Notes: a model not told the origin generated them from the letters alone. Shown: positions 1 to 11,665, numbered from the stretch's first letter. The stretch is DNA of 64,000 nt from Saccopteryx bilineata (GCF_036850765.1 NC_089492.1:166654296-166718295), one strand, 5' to 3'. Numbers and translations: made by a program.

Positions 1-1650
1 TTCCATATATTGCTGGATCCGGTTTGCTAATATTTTGTTGAGGATTTTTGCATCTAAGTTCATCAGGGATATTGGCCTATAACTTTCTTTTTTTGTGTTG
101 TCTTTGCCTGGTTTTGGAATCATAATTATGCTTGCCTCATAAAAGGAGTTTGGAAGTCTTCCTTCCTCTTGAATTTTTTGAAATAGCTTGAGAAGGATAG
201 GAGTTAGTTCTTCTTTGAATATTTGGTAGAATTCACTTGTGAAGCCATCAGGCCCAGGACTTTTCTTTTTTGGGAGTTTTTGATAGCTGTTTCAATCTCA
301 TTTGTTGTAATTGGTCTGTTTAGGTTTTCTGATTCTTCCAGATTGATTTTTGGAAGATTATATGATTCAAGGAATTTGTCCATTTCATCTAGGTTGTCTA
401 GTTTTTTGGCATACAGTTCTTCATAGTATTTTCTTACAAAATTTTGTATTTCTGTTGTGTCAGTTGTTATTTCTCCACTCTTGTTTCTAATTTTATTTAT
501 TTGAGTCCTCTCTCTTTTTTCCTTGGTGAGTCTCATTAAAGGTTCATCAATCTTGTTTACCTTTTCAAAGAAGCAGCTCCTGGTTTCAATGATCCTCTGT
601 ATTATTTCTTTAGCCTCTATGTCATTTATTTCTGCTCTGATTTTTATTATTTCCTTCCTTCTACTAGCTCTGGGCTTTACTTGCTGTTCTTTTTCTAGTT
701 CTTTTCGATGCAGGGTTAAGTTGTTTATTTGAGCTTTTTCTAGCTTCTTGAGGTATGCCTGTAATGCTATAAACTTCCCTCTCAGGACTGCTTTTGCTGT
801 GTCCCATAAATTTTGAGTTGATGTATGCTCATTATCGTTTGTTTCTAGGAATTTTTAAATTTCTTCTTTGATGTCAATGTTAACCCATTCATTGTTTAAT
901 AACGTGCTATTTAGTTTCCAAGTGTTTGAATGTTTTTCAATTTTTCTATTGTGGTTGATTTCTAGTTTAATGCCATTGTGATCAGAGAAAGTGCTCGATA
1001 TGATTTCAATCTTCTTAAATTTGTTGAGCCCGCTTTTGTGCCCTAACATGTGGTCTATTCTAGAGAATGTACCATGAGTGCTTGAAAAGAATGTATATTC
1101 TGCTGTTTTAGGGGGAAAGGTTCTGAAGATAAATATTAAATCGAGTTGATCTAATATGTCCTTTAAATCTGCTGTTCCTTTGTTAATTTTCTTTCTTGAG
1201 GATCTATCTAATGATGTTAATGGGGTATTGAAATCCCCTACTATTATAGTATTGCTGTTGATCTCGCCCTTTAAGTCCATCAAAGTCTGCTTTATATATT
1301 TAGTTGCTCCTATATTAAGTGTGTAGACATTTATAATGGTTATATCTTCCTTTTGTATTGCTCCCTTTATCATTATGTAGTGACCTTCTTTATCTCTAAC
1401 TATGGTGTTTGTTTTAAAGTCCATTTTGTCTGATATAAGTATTGCTACCCCAGCTTTTTTTTCATTTCCATTTGCGTGAAATATTTTTTTCCATCCTTTT
1501 ATCTTCAGCCTGTGTGCATCTTTTGATTTAATGTGTGTCTTGTAGACAGCATATGTATGGGTCCTGTTTACTTATCCATGCAGCTACCCTATGTCTCTTG
1601 ATCGGATCATTTAATCCATTAACATTTAAGGTTATTACTGATATGTAATT
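1..1650 (-). pseudogene. L1 ORF2 fragment: endonuclease and start of reverse transcriptase
   Basis: Minus-strand frames give the N-terminal endonuclease start (VITLNVNGLN, near 1640-1610), then an open block 1424-855 with VGDFNTPL at block residues 62-69 and SDHNGIKLEI near its end, both standard L1 endonuclease motifs. A further block at 536-204 matches the linker before the reverse transcriptase (NKSGEI..., YYEELYAKK). Frame changes and stops between the blocks make it a pseudogene. In the family this protein nicks DNA at TTTT/AA and reverse-transcribes L1 RNA in place. Confidence 0.9.
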
Positions 1651-1789
1651 GTTTATTGCCTTTTTTTTTCTTTAAAACTGTTTTTCTCTTTTGCTATATT
1701 CTTTTTTTCCTTTGATCTGTTTACAACAGGTCCCTTAGCATTTCTTGCAGCCTTGGTTTGGTTGCAGTAAAATCCTTGAGTTTTTTTTG

Positions 1790-2674
1790 TCTGTAAAGCT
1801 TTTTATTTCTTTTTCAATTTTAAATGATAGCCTTGCTGGATAAAGTAGTCTTGGTTGTAGGTTCTCGTTCTGCATTACTTTGAATATTTCTTGCCATTCC
1901 CTCTGGCCTCAAGTGTTTCTGTTGAGAAGTCAGAAGTCATCCTTATGGGGGCTCCTTTGTAGGTGATAGTCTTTTTTTCTCTAGCAGCTTTTAATATTTT
2001 CTCTTTATCATTTAGCTTTGGTAATTTAATTATGATGTGTCTTGGTGTTGGTATCTTTGGGTTTCTCCTTAATGGGCTTCTCTGTGCTTCCTGAACATGT
2101 GAAATGTTTTCCTGCTTTAATTGGGGGAAGTTTTCCACTATAATATGTTTGAACAAAGTCTCTATCCCTTGTTCTTTCTCTTCTTCTTCAGGAACCCCTA
2201 TGATGCGGATGTTATTTCTCTTCATGTTGTCACAGAGCTCTCTTAGAGTTTCCTCAGTCTTTTTGAGTCTCTTTTTTTTTTCTGCTCTGCTTCCGTGCCT
2301 TTATTTATTGTGTCCTCTAACTCACTGATTCGATTCTCTGCTTCATCCATCCTGCTTTTAATTCCTTCCATTGTATTCTTTATTTCAGATATTGTATTTG
2401 TCATTTCTGTCTGATTCTTTTTTATTATTTCAATGTCCTCTTTTATATTTCTTATCTCTTTATTTAGGTTTTTGTAATGGCCATCTATGGTTGTTCTAAT
2501 ATCTTTGAGCATCCTAACAATCGTTATTTTAAACTCTGCATCTGGTAATTTGGTTATATCTGATTCACTTAGGTCCTTTTCTGGGGATTTCTCTTGGTTT
2601 ATTTGTGTTGTATTTCTCTGCCTTTGCATTTTCTCTTCACGGGAGTGGCTGTGATCATGTGCTCGGGTGCACAA
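1790..2674 (-). pseudogene. L1 ORF1 (RNA-binding protein), frameshifted
   Basis: Two open blocks on the minus strand. 2674-2243 has a basic/polar N-terminus then a long coiled coil (heptads through KNQTEMTNTISEIKNTMEGI and ENRISELEDTI). 2225-1875 starts NNIRIIGVPEEEE, the typical L1 ORF1 RRM-like domain. The blocks are in different frames across 2226-2243, and another frameshift near 1900 breaks the C-terminal domain. The family protein forms trimers that coat L1 RNA. Confidence 0.88.
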
Positions 2675-3238
2675 GGGTTGGTGGCCTTGGCCTTTGCCCC
2701 GCCCCCGTGTGTGACGTTATGCTCGGTCCTGAGGGCACTGGCGAGCACCTTTGCTCAGCTGCGGGTCTCCGCCTGGGTCTCCGCCTTTTCCGAGCTTTCG
2801 TCCTGCCTTTGCAGGATGATCCCACTCAAGGAACAGCTGCTAGCCTTGGCTCTACCACCGGGCAGGACTGCGTGCCCAAACTCAGCTCCGTAGTGGTACT
2901 CCGCCTCTTCTGGGCTTTTGGCTCCATCCCCGCTGGAGGAGCTGGTACCAAGTCAGACCGCAAGCCTGGGTTGCACGGGCGGGGCAGGGCTGTGTTTCTC
3001 TGCCCTTGCTCCGGGGCTGGTTTCTACCCTTTCTGGGGTTCCCGCCCTTCTCCCGGAGGCTGGATTACAGGCTGCCGGCAGCTAAGCTTGACTGCTTTTT
3101 CATGCCCCCTTCTCCCCAGCCAGGCAAGATTGAGCTCACACCTGAGCCCAGTGGTGGCCAGCCGGCTTCCACCCCTGCCAGCAGAACCGCGCTTTTGTCT
3201 CCTGCTGCCGCCCGCTCTCCGATGGGCCCTCAGCCGCG

Positions 3239-3403
3239 TGGAGTAGGCGATGTACCAGCATCTACCTCCCAGAACCAAAGTGGATTACAAACTAATTTAA
3301 TGAACTATCATCTGGAAAAACCAACTTTGGACTAAACTAAAAGGACTCTTCAACCAAGGAACACTGAAGAAGCCACACAGAGACTGGTAGGAAAAGCAGA
3401 AAC
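3239..3403 (+). repeat. Inverted repeat arm 1 in L1 5'UTR
   Basis: 165 bp that reads, on the plus strand, the same as the minus strand of 4134-3970, starting TGGAGTAGGCGATGTACCAG. I count only about two mismatches. The copy is an inverted duplicate of the extreme 5' end of the L1, separated from it by about 566 bp. Confidence 0.9.
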
Positions 3404-3969
3404 TAAGAAGGCGTTGCAGCTTGGACCCTAAAACTCACTACTGTAGACCCGAAAGCTCCCTCCTTCTATGCGACTCTGCTCTGAATGCTGCGGGGGAGCT
3501 TGTTTGGCTGCTCTCCTGCTTTCCTTTGCTGGTATTGCTGTTTCCGGGGGAAATATTCACTTCAGCTTTGGGGAGTGACTCGTCCCAGGGGTTAGGGTGG
3601 CTATCTCCCAAAATGTTTCTCCCTATGCCTCCTAGATTGCACTCTCTTGCTGTTACTGTGGTCCTCTCCTCTCCCCCCCCCCCCGTCCCCAGGAGCCCCA
3701 GGTGATTGTTTTTGAGAGAGATGTTCTGCGCGGTCCCTTTAAGAAGGATCCTGGGTCTGAGAAATCAGACTCTCTCACAAACAGTATCCTGACTTGTTTC
3801 CAGCTAAATACTGTCCTTATGCCTCTTCTGGGCTCTGGGGCTGCAGGCTGGGGCTTTGTTCTTGGGGCTGAGGACCCTTTCCCCTCTGCTAAACTCACTT
3901 CCCGCCACGCGAGTTTCTCCCTGCTGCTGTTCGCTCCGAGGAGCTGGGCAGCCCTCTCCACGTTTCCGC

Positions 3970-4134
3970 GTTTCCGCTTTTCCTACCAGTCTCTGTGTGG
4001 CTTCTTCAGCGTTCCTTGGTTGAAGAGTCCTTTTAGTTTAGTCCAAAGTTGGTTTTTCCAGATGATAGTTCATTAAATTAGTTTGTAATCCACTTTGGTT
4101 CTGGGAGGTAGATGCTGGTACATCGCCTACTCCA
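3970..4134 (-). repeat. Inverted repeat arm 2 (original L1 5' end)
   Basis: Partner of 3239-3403. It is the expected first ~165 bp of the L1 after the AAGATGGCGC start, so this arm is likely the original and the other the inverted duplicate. An L1 transcript from this promoter could fold into a ~165 bp duplex. Confidence 0.9.
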
Positions 4135-4213
4135 GCGCCATCTTTTCTCTCCCGATCTCTCTGCCCATCTGTTTTTATATGTGTCTACTCTATCCACTAG
4201 GGCCCTTAGCATT

Positions 4214-4216
<3 letters not shown>

Positions 4217-4245
<29 letters not shown>

Positions 4246-4619
4246 TTTATTTTTTTGTATTTATCTGAAGCTGGAAATGGGGAGAGACAGTCAGACAGAC
4301 TCCCGCATCCACCTGACCGGGATCCACCTGGCACGCTCACCAGGGGCGACGCTCTGCCCACCAGGAGGCAATGCTCTGCCCCTCTGGGGCGTCGCTCTGC
4401 CGAGACCAGAGCCACTCCAGCGCCTGGGGCAGAGGCCAAGAAGCCATCCCCAATGCCTGGGCCACCCTGCTCCAATGGAGCCTTGGCTGCGGGAGGGGAA
4501 GAGAGAGACAGAGAGGAAGGAGGGAGGGGGGTGGAGAAGCAAATGGGCGCTTCTCCTATGTGCCCTGGCCCCCCACAGGCCAGGCTGATGCTCTACCACT
4601 GAGCCAACCGGCCAGGGCC
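4217..4619 (-). mobile_element. Rhin-1-like tRNA-derived SINE
   Basis: The head, read on the minus strand, is GCCCTGGCCGGTTGGCTCAG at the right end; the A-rich tail (plus-strand TTTATTTATT) is at the left. A 15 bp target duplication GCCCTTAGCATTTTA flanks it at 4202-4216 and 4620-4634. The tRNA-like head has degenerate polymerase III A/B boxes. Open frames crossing it (for example 4112-4588) are not genes. Confidence 0.92.
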
Positions 4620-4634
4620 GCCCTTAGCATTTTA

Positions 4635-5942
4635 ATCATAGTTCTAAATCTGTATCTGGTAATCCCAACATCCCTGCCATGTCTGATATAAATTGTGTTT
4701 ATTGCCTTTCCCCAGGTCTTGTAATTTTTTCTTGATAGTTGGACATAATGTACTGAGTAAAAGGATCTGATGCAAACAGGCCTTTAGTGACATGATGGTG
4801 GTGTGCAGGGGGCAGGGACACTCTCTAGTCCCATGATAAAGCTCAGTCGTTTAGTGAGCCTGTGCTTCTGGTCGTGACTCCATAATATTGCTCAGGTTTG
4901 CCTTCTCCTCCCCATAAAGTGGGACAGCTTGGCCAGAGGTCTGGAGTGGGCTCTTTCCCTTCTCCCCGGTCAGCGGGCTCTGATAATACCCCAGCAAGGC
5001 AGGCTCTAGGGAACTAGTTTTGCCGACATTATTCTTCAGGAGAAAACAGATCCAATCTTATAAATATATGAAAGTTGGAAAATATTATTAGCACAACTGT
5101 AAAGTATATATATTTCTGTGTTGGTTTTCTTTATCCAGAAGAGGCATGCAGAAACAGGAAAGATATTAAGCAGAAAAATAAACAAAAATATACGTAGGCC
5201 AAAGGCAAGTAAAAGAACACTCATAAATCATCTTGTGGTATACATCTATCTTTTCAAGGTAGCTACACAATGGCAAGGCAAGCATTTAACAGAAGTATGT
5301 GAAAGTATACCTGGAAAGTTTAAAAGAATCTTCAGACTAAACAACCAGATTCATTGTCCTCTCATTTGATACAAGTCTTGTGCTCGGTGCCAAAAATGCA
5401 AGGATCCTCCTGATTCCATAGGTCCCTCCCTTAGGTCAAGTTAGACTCAAGGCCAAAGTATAAAGAGTGTATCATCGGCCCCATACTGAGAGATGGGTCA
5501 AGCCTCACTGCTGGCCAGACAGGCACTGCTGCAATGGGAGGGAAGGCTGAGCGCACACGAGATGGTGAGGGTTAAGAGGAGAAGATGGGAGCGGGCATCC
5601 TAAGCCAGGGACAATAGCTGGGTGTGGGCAGAGCACAGTCAGGGGCTAGCGGGCAGAGCAGTCCACCTGGAATGTGCCAGATAAGCTTGGAGAGATTACA
5701 CAAGGCACTGAATTCAAGGCCAAGGTATTTTGATTTTTCTTTGTAAGCAATGAAGAGCCTTTCAAGAATTTTGCATAACAGACCAATATAATAGAAATTA
5801 TTCTTTAGAGTGATCTACTTTGTAGCTAGTTATCTCTGGGATTATCCACCTTTACTAGTCTGTCAGCCTGGCTGGTAGAGATTGTGTCTGGGTCACTGTT
5901 GTCATGGGATCCAAGCTGCTATCAGTCACTTCGTCTGCACCA
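4635..5942. other. Intergenic DNA, no gene recognised
   Basis: AT-rich unique-looking sequence; 4640-4900 resembles a decayed L1-type fragment, but I cannot place it. The short open frames here have no recognisable protein features. Confidence 0.4.
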
Positions 5943-5950
5943 TGTAACCT

Positions 5951-6287
5951 AGGGGTCGGGAACCTATGGCTCCATAGCCAGATGTGACTCTTTTGATGGC
6001 TGCATCTGGCTGGCAGACAAATCATTAATAAAAAAAATAATGTTAAAAATATAAAACATTCTCGTGTTTTATAATGTTAAAAATATAAAACAATCCATTC
6101 AATTCCTACCACTCATGTTCATGGTTGCAAGTGGCTGGAGCCAATCATAGCTGTCCTCCGGGACAACACCAAATTTTTATTGGATAATGCGTAATATACA
6201 CGGGTCGTTGTATGGCTATCATGGAATTACATTTTAAAATATGTGGCGTTCATGGCTCTCTCAGCCAAAAAGTTTCCCAACCTTTGG
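5951..6287. mobile_element. Non-autonomous hAT-like DNA transposon
   Basis: Terminal inverted repeats: left AGGGGTCGGGAACCTATGGC and right ...GGCTCTCTCAGCC then AAAGTTTCCCAACCTTTGG, imperfectly complementary. It is flanked by 8 bp TGTAACCT (5943-5950) and TGTAACCG (6288-6295), 7 of 8 matching, as expected for hAT elements. It has no coding capacity. Confidence 0.72.
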
Positions 6288-6295
6288 TGTAACCG

Positions 6296-7240
6296 GAAAA
6301 GGCAGCCCCTCTGGGAGGACCCAGTCCTCTACAACCAATGCTTGGTGAGCCGACTCCACCTGAGAAAGATGTTCCAGGAAGCAGCAGCCCGAACAAAGGC
6401 TCATGGTTTGGTGACTAGAGCATGCTGGGCTTCAGCCGCATGTGTCCCGCACTCAGCCATCCTTGTGCAGTGCACACCTACACGGTGTTAGGTGGAGACC
6501 CCAAGGAACCCCGGTAGGGGACTAGTTCCCAGGTGATTAGGCACTGAACTAGGGTAACGATGGTGGGCTTAGAAAGAAGACAAGAGGTCTAAGAGACACA
6601 CTCCCCCAAACTTCAACTGGAAAGACTGCTCTAAGGGAGTCCTGACGCTGTCTACAAGTGCAGCCTTTCTAACAAATTTGCTCCATGCAGCTGCTCAGTG
6701 ATGCACCTGCTAGAAATTCTGTTTTCAAAGTCTTGTTCTAAGGCCTTGACTTCATAGATTGGCTCCAGCTTCCTCCACTTCCTTTCCCATTAACAGTGTT
6801 TAAGCATGTGTGCTTACCCAAGGAAGCCTTGGGAAGCCTTGATTTTGTTTTTGTTTTGAGTTAATGGTACTTAAAAATGCCTGTCCTCAGGCTGTCTTGG
6901 AAAGAAACTGTGAAAAATGTTGAATAATGGTTGGCAATAATATTCTTGAGGTGCAAAGGATAAGTGGTTCTCAGCCATGACTATACATGAAATCATCTGG
7001 AAGCTTTCATGGATCCCACCCCAATAGAATCAGAGTCCGAAAGACCAGTGTAACAGGCTTTATTGAAAGGAAACCTGCTGGGCTGTCTTGTAAAAGAGAG
7101 CAGCCCCTGGTTCTCTAACAGGTAGGGTTAAATAGGAGATGTGAGGGTGGGTGCTGGTGGTCATTAAGGAAAAATGCAGCTTTCCCCGTAAATAAACTAG
7201 GGGACCGTCCACACCCAGGTTAGTCACCCGGATGCCTGGG
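6296..7240. other. Intergenic DNA, nothing recognised
   Basis: No coding pattern, RNA gene or clear repeat was identified on either strand. Confidence 0.4.
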
Positions 7241-7252
7241 GGAAGGTGATCT

Positions 7253-7304
7253 TTTTTTTTTTTTTTTTTTTTTTTTAGATTTTATTTATTCATTATAGAG
7301 AGGG

Positions 7305-7352
<48 letters not shown>

Positions 7353-7475
7353 GGGAGGAGCAGGAAGCATCAACTCCCATATGTACCTTGACCAGGCAAG
7401 CCCAGGGTTTTGAACCGGCAACCTCAGCGTTTCCAGGTTGATGCTTTATCCACTGCACCACCACAGGTCAGGCCT
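7253..7475 (-). mobile_element. Short tRNA-derived SINE (GCCTGACCTGTGGTGG head)
   Basis: The head, on the minus strand, ends at 7475 (plus-strand ...CACCACAGGTCAGGCC), the (GA)n/(T)n tail is at the left. A 12 bp target duplication GGAAGGTGATCT lies at 7241-7252 and 7476-7487. The exact duplication implies a fairly recent insertion. Confidence 0.9.
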
Positions 7476-8089
7476 GGAAGGTGATCTGAAACATCTAGTT
7501 TGTCAATGTCCCTTCTTCCACTTAAGGGAGGAAGAGGTCATGGCTCCCACCTGCAACCCTATCAACCCCAAGCCAGTGTCCGGAGTCAGGGCGTAAGTCA
7601 TCAAGTCATATGTTTGGTACTTAACTTGGAGAGGTGTCCATAACAACTTACTAAAGATGCCAAGAAGGATACATATTATAATGCCATTTTAAAAACAATG
7701 ACTTAGGAAAAAAAATCTGAGTGTGTGTGTGTCTATATCTTTATACTATATTTATATATAGTGTATAGATATACATAATATAGATACAGATATTCCATAT
7801 AATATATACTGTATATGTAAAATGGAAAAGTATAATATATATAATAACATAAAAAAAACAAAAATATATAGACAAGATTGCTATTAATTAAAATGCAGGG
7901 TACAAATGTGTCAGGAGTGAGGGACAGAGAGGGAGAAGGCAGAAGGAAATGGGAAGAAAATAAAAGACAAGACTTTAAGCTGCTGTTTACCATATAAAAC
8001 ACTTTTCTCATAGACTTATCTCAGGGAAGTGAGATAGATCTCAGGTAATTTTTAAATACTTTTCTATATAAAAAAACAATCTTTTTCTT

Positions 8090-8331
8090 AAGAGAGGAAG
8101 GGAGGGAGGGAGGGAGGGAGGGAGGGAGGGAGGGAGGGAGAGAGAGAGAGAGAGAAAGAAGCATCAACTCATTGTTCCACTTAGTCGTGCACCCATTGAC
8201 TACTTCTCATTTGTGCCCTGAGAGGGGCTTGAACCGGCACTCTTGGAATCAAGCTGATGACCCTGGATTGAGCCAGCAACTTCAGCCTTCTGGGTCAATG
8301 CTCTATCCCCTGTGCCACCAGCCAAAGCCCA
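8090..8331 (-). mobile_element. Older short tRNA-derived SINE with (GGGA)n tail
   Basis: Same architecture as the SINE at 7253-7475 but more diverged; head at the right (plus-strand TGTGCCACCAGCCAAAGCCC), purine microsatellite (GGGA)n then (GA)n at 8100-8155. Confidence 0.7.
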
Positions 8332-8391
8332 AAACATTTTTTTTATAAGCATGCATCATTTATATCATCAGAAAACATTTTGCATAATCTG

Positions 8392-8429
8392 GTTTTTTTT
8401 AATTCATTTTAAAGAGGAGAGGGAGAGAC

Positions 8430-8480
<51 letters not shown>

Positions 8481-8599
8481 CAGAGAGAGAGAAGGGGGGA
8501 GGAGCTGGAAGTATCAACTCCCATATGTACCTTGACCAGGCAAGCCCAGGGTTTTGAACCGGTGACCTCAGCATTTCCAGGTCGACGCTTTATCCACGT
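8392..8599 (-). mobile_element. Short tRNA-derived SINE, head-truncated
   Basis: The body matches the 7253-7475 SINE almost base for base (GTACCTTGACCAGGCAAGCC) but it stops at GCTTTATCCAC, so the first ~20 bp of the head are missing. An 8 bp duplication ATAATCTG at 8384-8391 and 8600-8607 shows that the truncation was present at insertion. Confidence 0.82.
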
Positions 8600-9085
8600 A
8601 TAATCTGTTTTTGAAGTTATGTTTTTCTGTTGGCTTCAGCACATAAAATAGTCCCTGTGGCAACACTGGCCTTCGATTCTTTGCCTGGCTAACTCTTTCT
8701 TGTTGTTCAGGCCTCAACCTACATGTCAGTTCCTCAGAAGTCCTTTGAGATGGGTTTGTTCTCTGTCACACTGTCCTTTGTTTTCAGAGCACTTATCACA
8801 GTCTAAAATAATTTGTATGGCTATTAGACCAAGTCCATCTACCACCTCGAGTGTAGAAGCCACAAGAGGTCAGGGAGCAGGTCTCTCCTGCTCCCTCCTG
8901 CTGTGCTGGGAGGAAGATAAAGGAGGAGAAAGGTCTCCACTGTCCTAAACCTGCCAGTTCTTTTGACCGCCCTTCAGTTCTTGTGACTGTGCTTATAGAT
9001 CATGAGTAAATTGCAGGTCCTATTTTGTGGTCTTCCCCTCTTCCACCCCCCCCTTGCCCCAATGGTGGAGCTTATTGTCCCCTCT

Positions 9086-9472
9086 TGTTATAAACTCAAC
9101 TATGCCCCCCATTCATATGTTAAATTCCTAACCCTGCCCCTACTTCAGAGTGTAACTATATTTGGAATCAGGATCTTTAAAGAGGGGATGGAGTTAAATG
9201 ATGCCATTTGAGTGGGGTCCCACTCCAATATGACCCATGTCCTTATACGAAGAAGAGGGGACACCAAGGATGTGCATGCACAGAGGGAAGGCCATGAGGG
9301 AAACAGGGAGAAACTGGCCATCTGCAAGCCACAAAGGGAGGCCTCAGGAGACACTGAACCTGCTGACATCTTGATCCTGGACTTCTAACCTCCTGAACTG
9401 TGAGAAAATAAACTTTGTTGTTTAAGCCCCAGTCTGTGGTATTTTGTTACAGTAGCCTAGCAGACTAAGACA
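9086..9472 (+). mobile_element. MLT1-like MaLR LTR
   Basis: Begins TGTTATAAACTC and ends AGCAGACTAAGACA, with internal features of MLT1-type LTRs (CCTTATACGAAGAAGAGG and a late AAAATAAACTTTGTTGTTTA polyadenylation region). Flanks CCTCT (9081-9085) and CCTCG (9473-9477) look like a 5 bp target duplication with one change. An ancient mammalian solo LTR. Confidence 0.78.
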
Positions 9473-9477
9473 CCTCG

Positions 9478-10798
9478 GGTGAAGAAGTCACTTGGGCTTC
9501 CCAGAGCTAGACAGAGAGACACCTTAGTGCCACCACCCTTTGTTGCACTCCCTGCTACCAGTCAACCAGTTGCCCCAGGAAGGGGCAACAACTTTCAGCT
9601 GGTGTTTCCTGAAGGGTGTCCTCGCTTTTCAGGGACACGTGTCTGCTACTCTTCCCACCTGCACCAGAAGTTGGGCCAGCTTAATCTTTCTCTTTTACTC
9701 AGGAGTCTCAACCCTTGAACCACAGAGAGCTCACCGTCACCTCCAGCCCAGCTCCCCCTTTACCATTTTTCTTCAGGAGGCCTCGCAGGGACTCTTCAAA
9801 TGAGTTCCCAGTTGATCGCTCTTGATAACAAGACTTTTCCAAATGAGAAACCCACTGAAGTAAAATCTTCTAAACTTTCCCCCAGGACTTTAGGAAACCA
9901 AGAAAGGCCACAAAGGCACTGGGGCTAACACTGTGTCCTTCCTGAGACAGGTGAGACCTCTCACCGGGCATGCTGGAGGCCTCACCACCAAAAGGAACAT
10001 TCAGACCCCATTTCTATGTTCCACTATGCAGAAACCACAATATTTGTTCTTGCAACATGATTAAGGAAACCAAATGTCAAGGAAAATGGGGCTTTTTACC
10101 ATAGGTTTATGGCAATGGGCAATCTACAGTCAAGGTTGAGAAAATAAAACTTGACCTTTGGGTAGGTGCTCCTTCAATAAACATGATCAAGGTCAAGTCA
10201 TCCAACCAAAACAATAACAACATTAAGAAAGAATAGAAAAGAAGTGACGTTTGATACCTAAACATCAATGAGTCTTTTATTAAGCAATTAATTCATAAAG
10301 AAAAAAACAACCTGGTGGAACAAAGTACCAAATGACTGGTATCAACTGAAATAACTCTTTTACATTGGGTTTTAGTTCCTATCATACAAACCCTGACACA
10401 TGGCAATGCCTATCATAGCCACTTCCAATTCATTCTTCCTCATCACCATGACAACCAGTCACAAGCAAGCCATAATCAACCAAGAAGTAAAGAGTAAGCC
10501 TTTACCCCCAGCTCATGAGGCTTTATTTCAAACAATGATCTTCTTTCTTGGTAAATTCTTGCCTCATTACAACATAGCGTAGTCAGTCATTAGAGGGCTC
10601 CTGAACTCAGGGTACTAAGGCTGCTCAGATTCCGGTTTTCTCTTCAATATCCACTTAAGAACAAGATTACATAAATTCTCAGCTACCCAGCTAAGTCTAA
10701 CTATACCTCAGACTAGAATAATCTAAGATAAAAGGCCATGTTGAATCACTGGACAGCAAAATAATCACACAAAGTCCCCATCAAAAAAGGAAATAGGC
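9478..10798. other. Intergenic DNA, no gene recognised
   Basis: Unique-looking sequence. The overlapping open frames at 9479-9803 show no family features and have no partner signals. Confidence 0.4.
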
Positions 10799-11128
10799 TT
10801 GACCAGGCAGAGGCACAGTAGATAGAGCACTGGCCTGGGACACTGAGGACCCAGGTTTGAAACCCCAAGGTTGCTGGCTTAAGTGTGGGTTGGCTTGAGC
10901 TCAAAGGTCACTGGCTTAAGTAAAGGGTCTCTGGCTCAGTTGGAGCCTGCTGGTCAAGGCATGTATGAAAAGCAATCAATGAACAACTAAGGTGCCACAA
11001 CTAGGAGTTGATGCTTCTCATCTCTCTCCCTTCCTGTCTGTCTATCCCTGTCTGTCCCTCTCCTTCTCTTTCTCCCTGCCCCCTCATTCTCTCACATACA
11101 AACACAAAATCACTAATTTAAAAAAGAA
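10799..11128 (+). mobile_element. tRNA-derived SINE with GCTTGAGC-type internal modules
   Basis: Starts GCTTGACCAGGCAGAGGCAC, then several diverged units of the type TTGCTGGCTTAAG, then the shared tail region (AGCAATCAATGAACAACTAA, TTGATGCTTCTCATCTCTCT) and an A-rich end. Same family as 29781-30178, 36901-37198 and 44391-44687. Confidence 0.82.
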
Positions 11129-11569
11129 AAAAAAGAAAACAATGATGAATTTTAGAATTAAATGTCTGAAAAAACCTCAGGGGAAAATGGAATAAAATTG
11201 GCTACTAGGCATTTTTTATTAATGTTAAAAGAAAAAGGAGGGGGTTCTGTTCACTCTCCCTTATAATCAAGAAATCATTCATTACATATTTTTTCTTCTT
11301 GAAAGTTAATTCCAAAATAACTTAATCCTCAACAAATAAACAGTAAAAGCCTCCTGTGTGCCGAACACTGTAAGGCCCTCAGGGTACAATGAGAAATATG
11401 GCAAAAAGGTTTCCAGCTCATTTTTGGAGGGGAAGAGGAAGAGAATGATAAACAAGTTAACCAGTCAATAAACAACATAATCTCAGTTGGTGATAAGTGC
11501 TGCTGAGAAAATACAGCTGTGTGATATGGTGGTAATTGGTTGCTTTAATATCTGATAAAACCTAAGTTC

Positions 11570-11665
11570 CTGTACAGCAGAGATTTAGTCTATTTTGTTC
11601 ACCTTATCACAAGTGCTTAAGGAAGCACTCAGTAAATAATGAGTGAAAGAATTAAAGAAAAAATG
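11570..11665 (+). repeat. L2-like 3' end remnant
   Basis: A run with the classic L2 3' pattern: TTTAGTCTATTTTGTTCACC, then CACTCAGTAAATAATGAGTG. Heavily diverged and therefore ancient. Confidence 0.5.

Larger units (their letters stand above)
1..4146 (-). mobile_element. LINE-1 (L1) retrotransposon, 5' part, cut by the window edge
   Basis: Read on the minus strand the order is 5'UTR (4146 to about 2675, GC-rich), ORF1 (2674 to about 1790), a short spacer, then ORF2 (about 1650 to 1, endonuclease then the start of reverse transcriptase). The 5' end reads AAAAGATGGCGCTGG, resembling the usual L1 start with a YY1-like AAGATGGC site. Both ORFs contain frameshifts, so this copy cannot be autonomous. 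The 3' part lies left of the window. The 5'UTR carries an inverted repeat, described separately. Confidence 0.93.
2675..4146 (-). promoter_or_regulatory. L1 5'UTR / internal promoter region
   Basis: GC-rich, CpG-containing sequence upstream of ORF1. In the family the L1 5'UTR holds an RNA polymerase II promoter. A run of C occurs near 3675 (G on the L1 sense strand). At about 1.47 kb it is longer than the ~0.9 kb human L1 5'UTR, partly because of the duplicated inverted segment inside it. Confidence 0.7.

Noticed and set aside
4112..4691. Several overlapping 77-158 codon frames on both strands
   Set aside because: All lie in a Rhin-1-like SINE; near-identical frames recur in the other SINE copies at 17, 28, 29 and 58 kb.
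7733..8011. 92-codon minus-strand frame rich in Tyr/Ile
   Set aside because: It covers AT-rich TATA-type low-complexity DNA.
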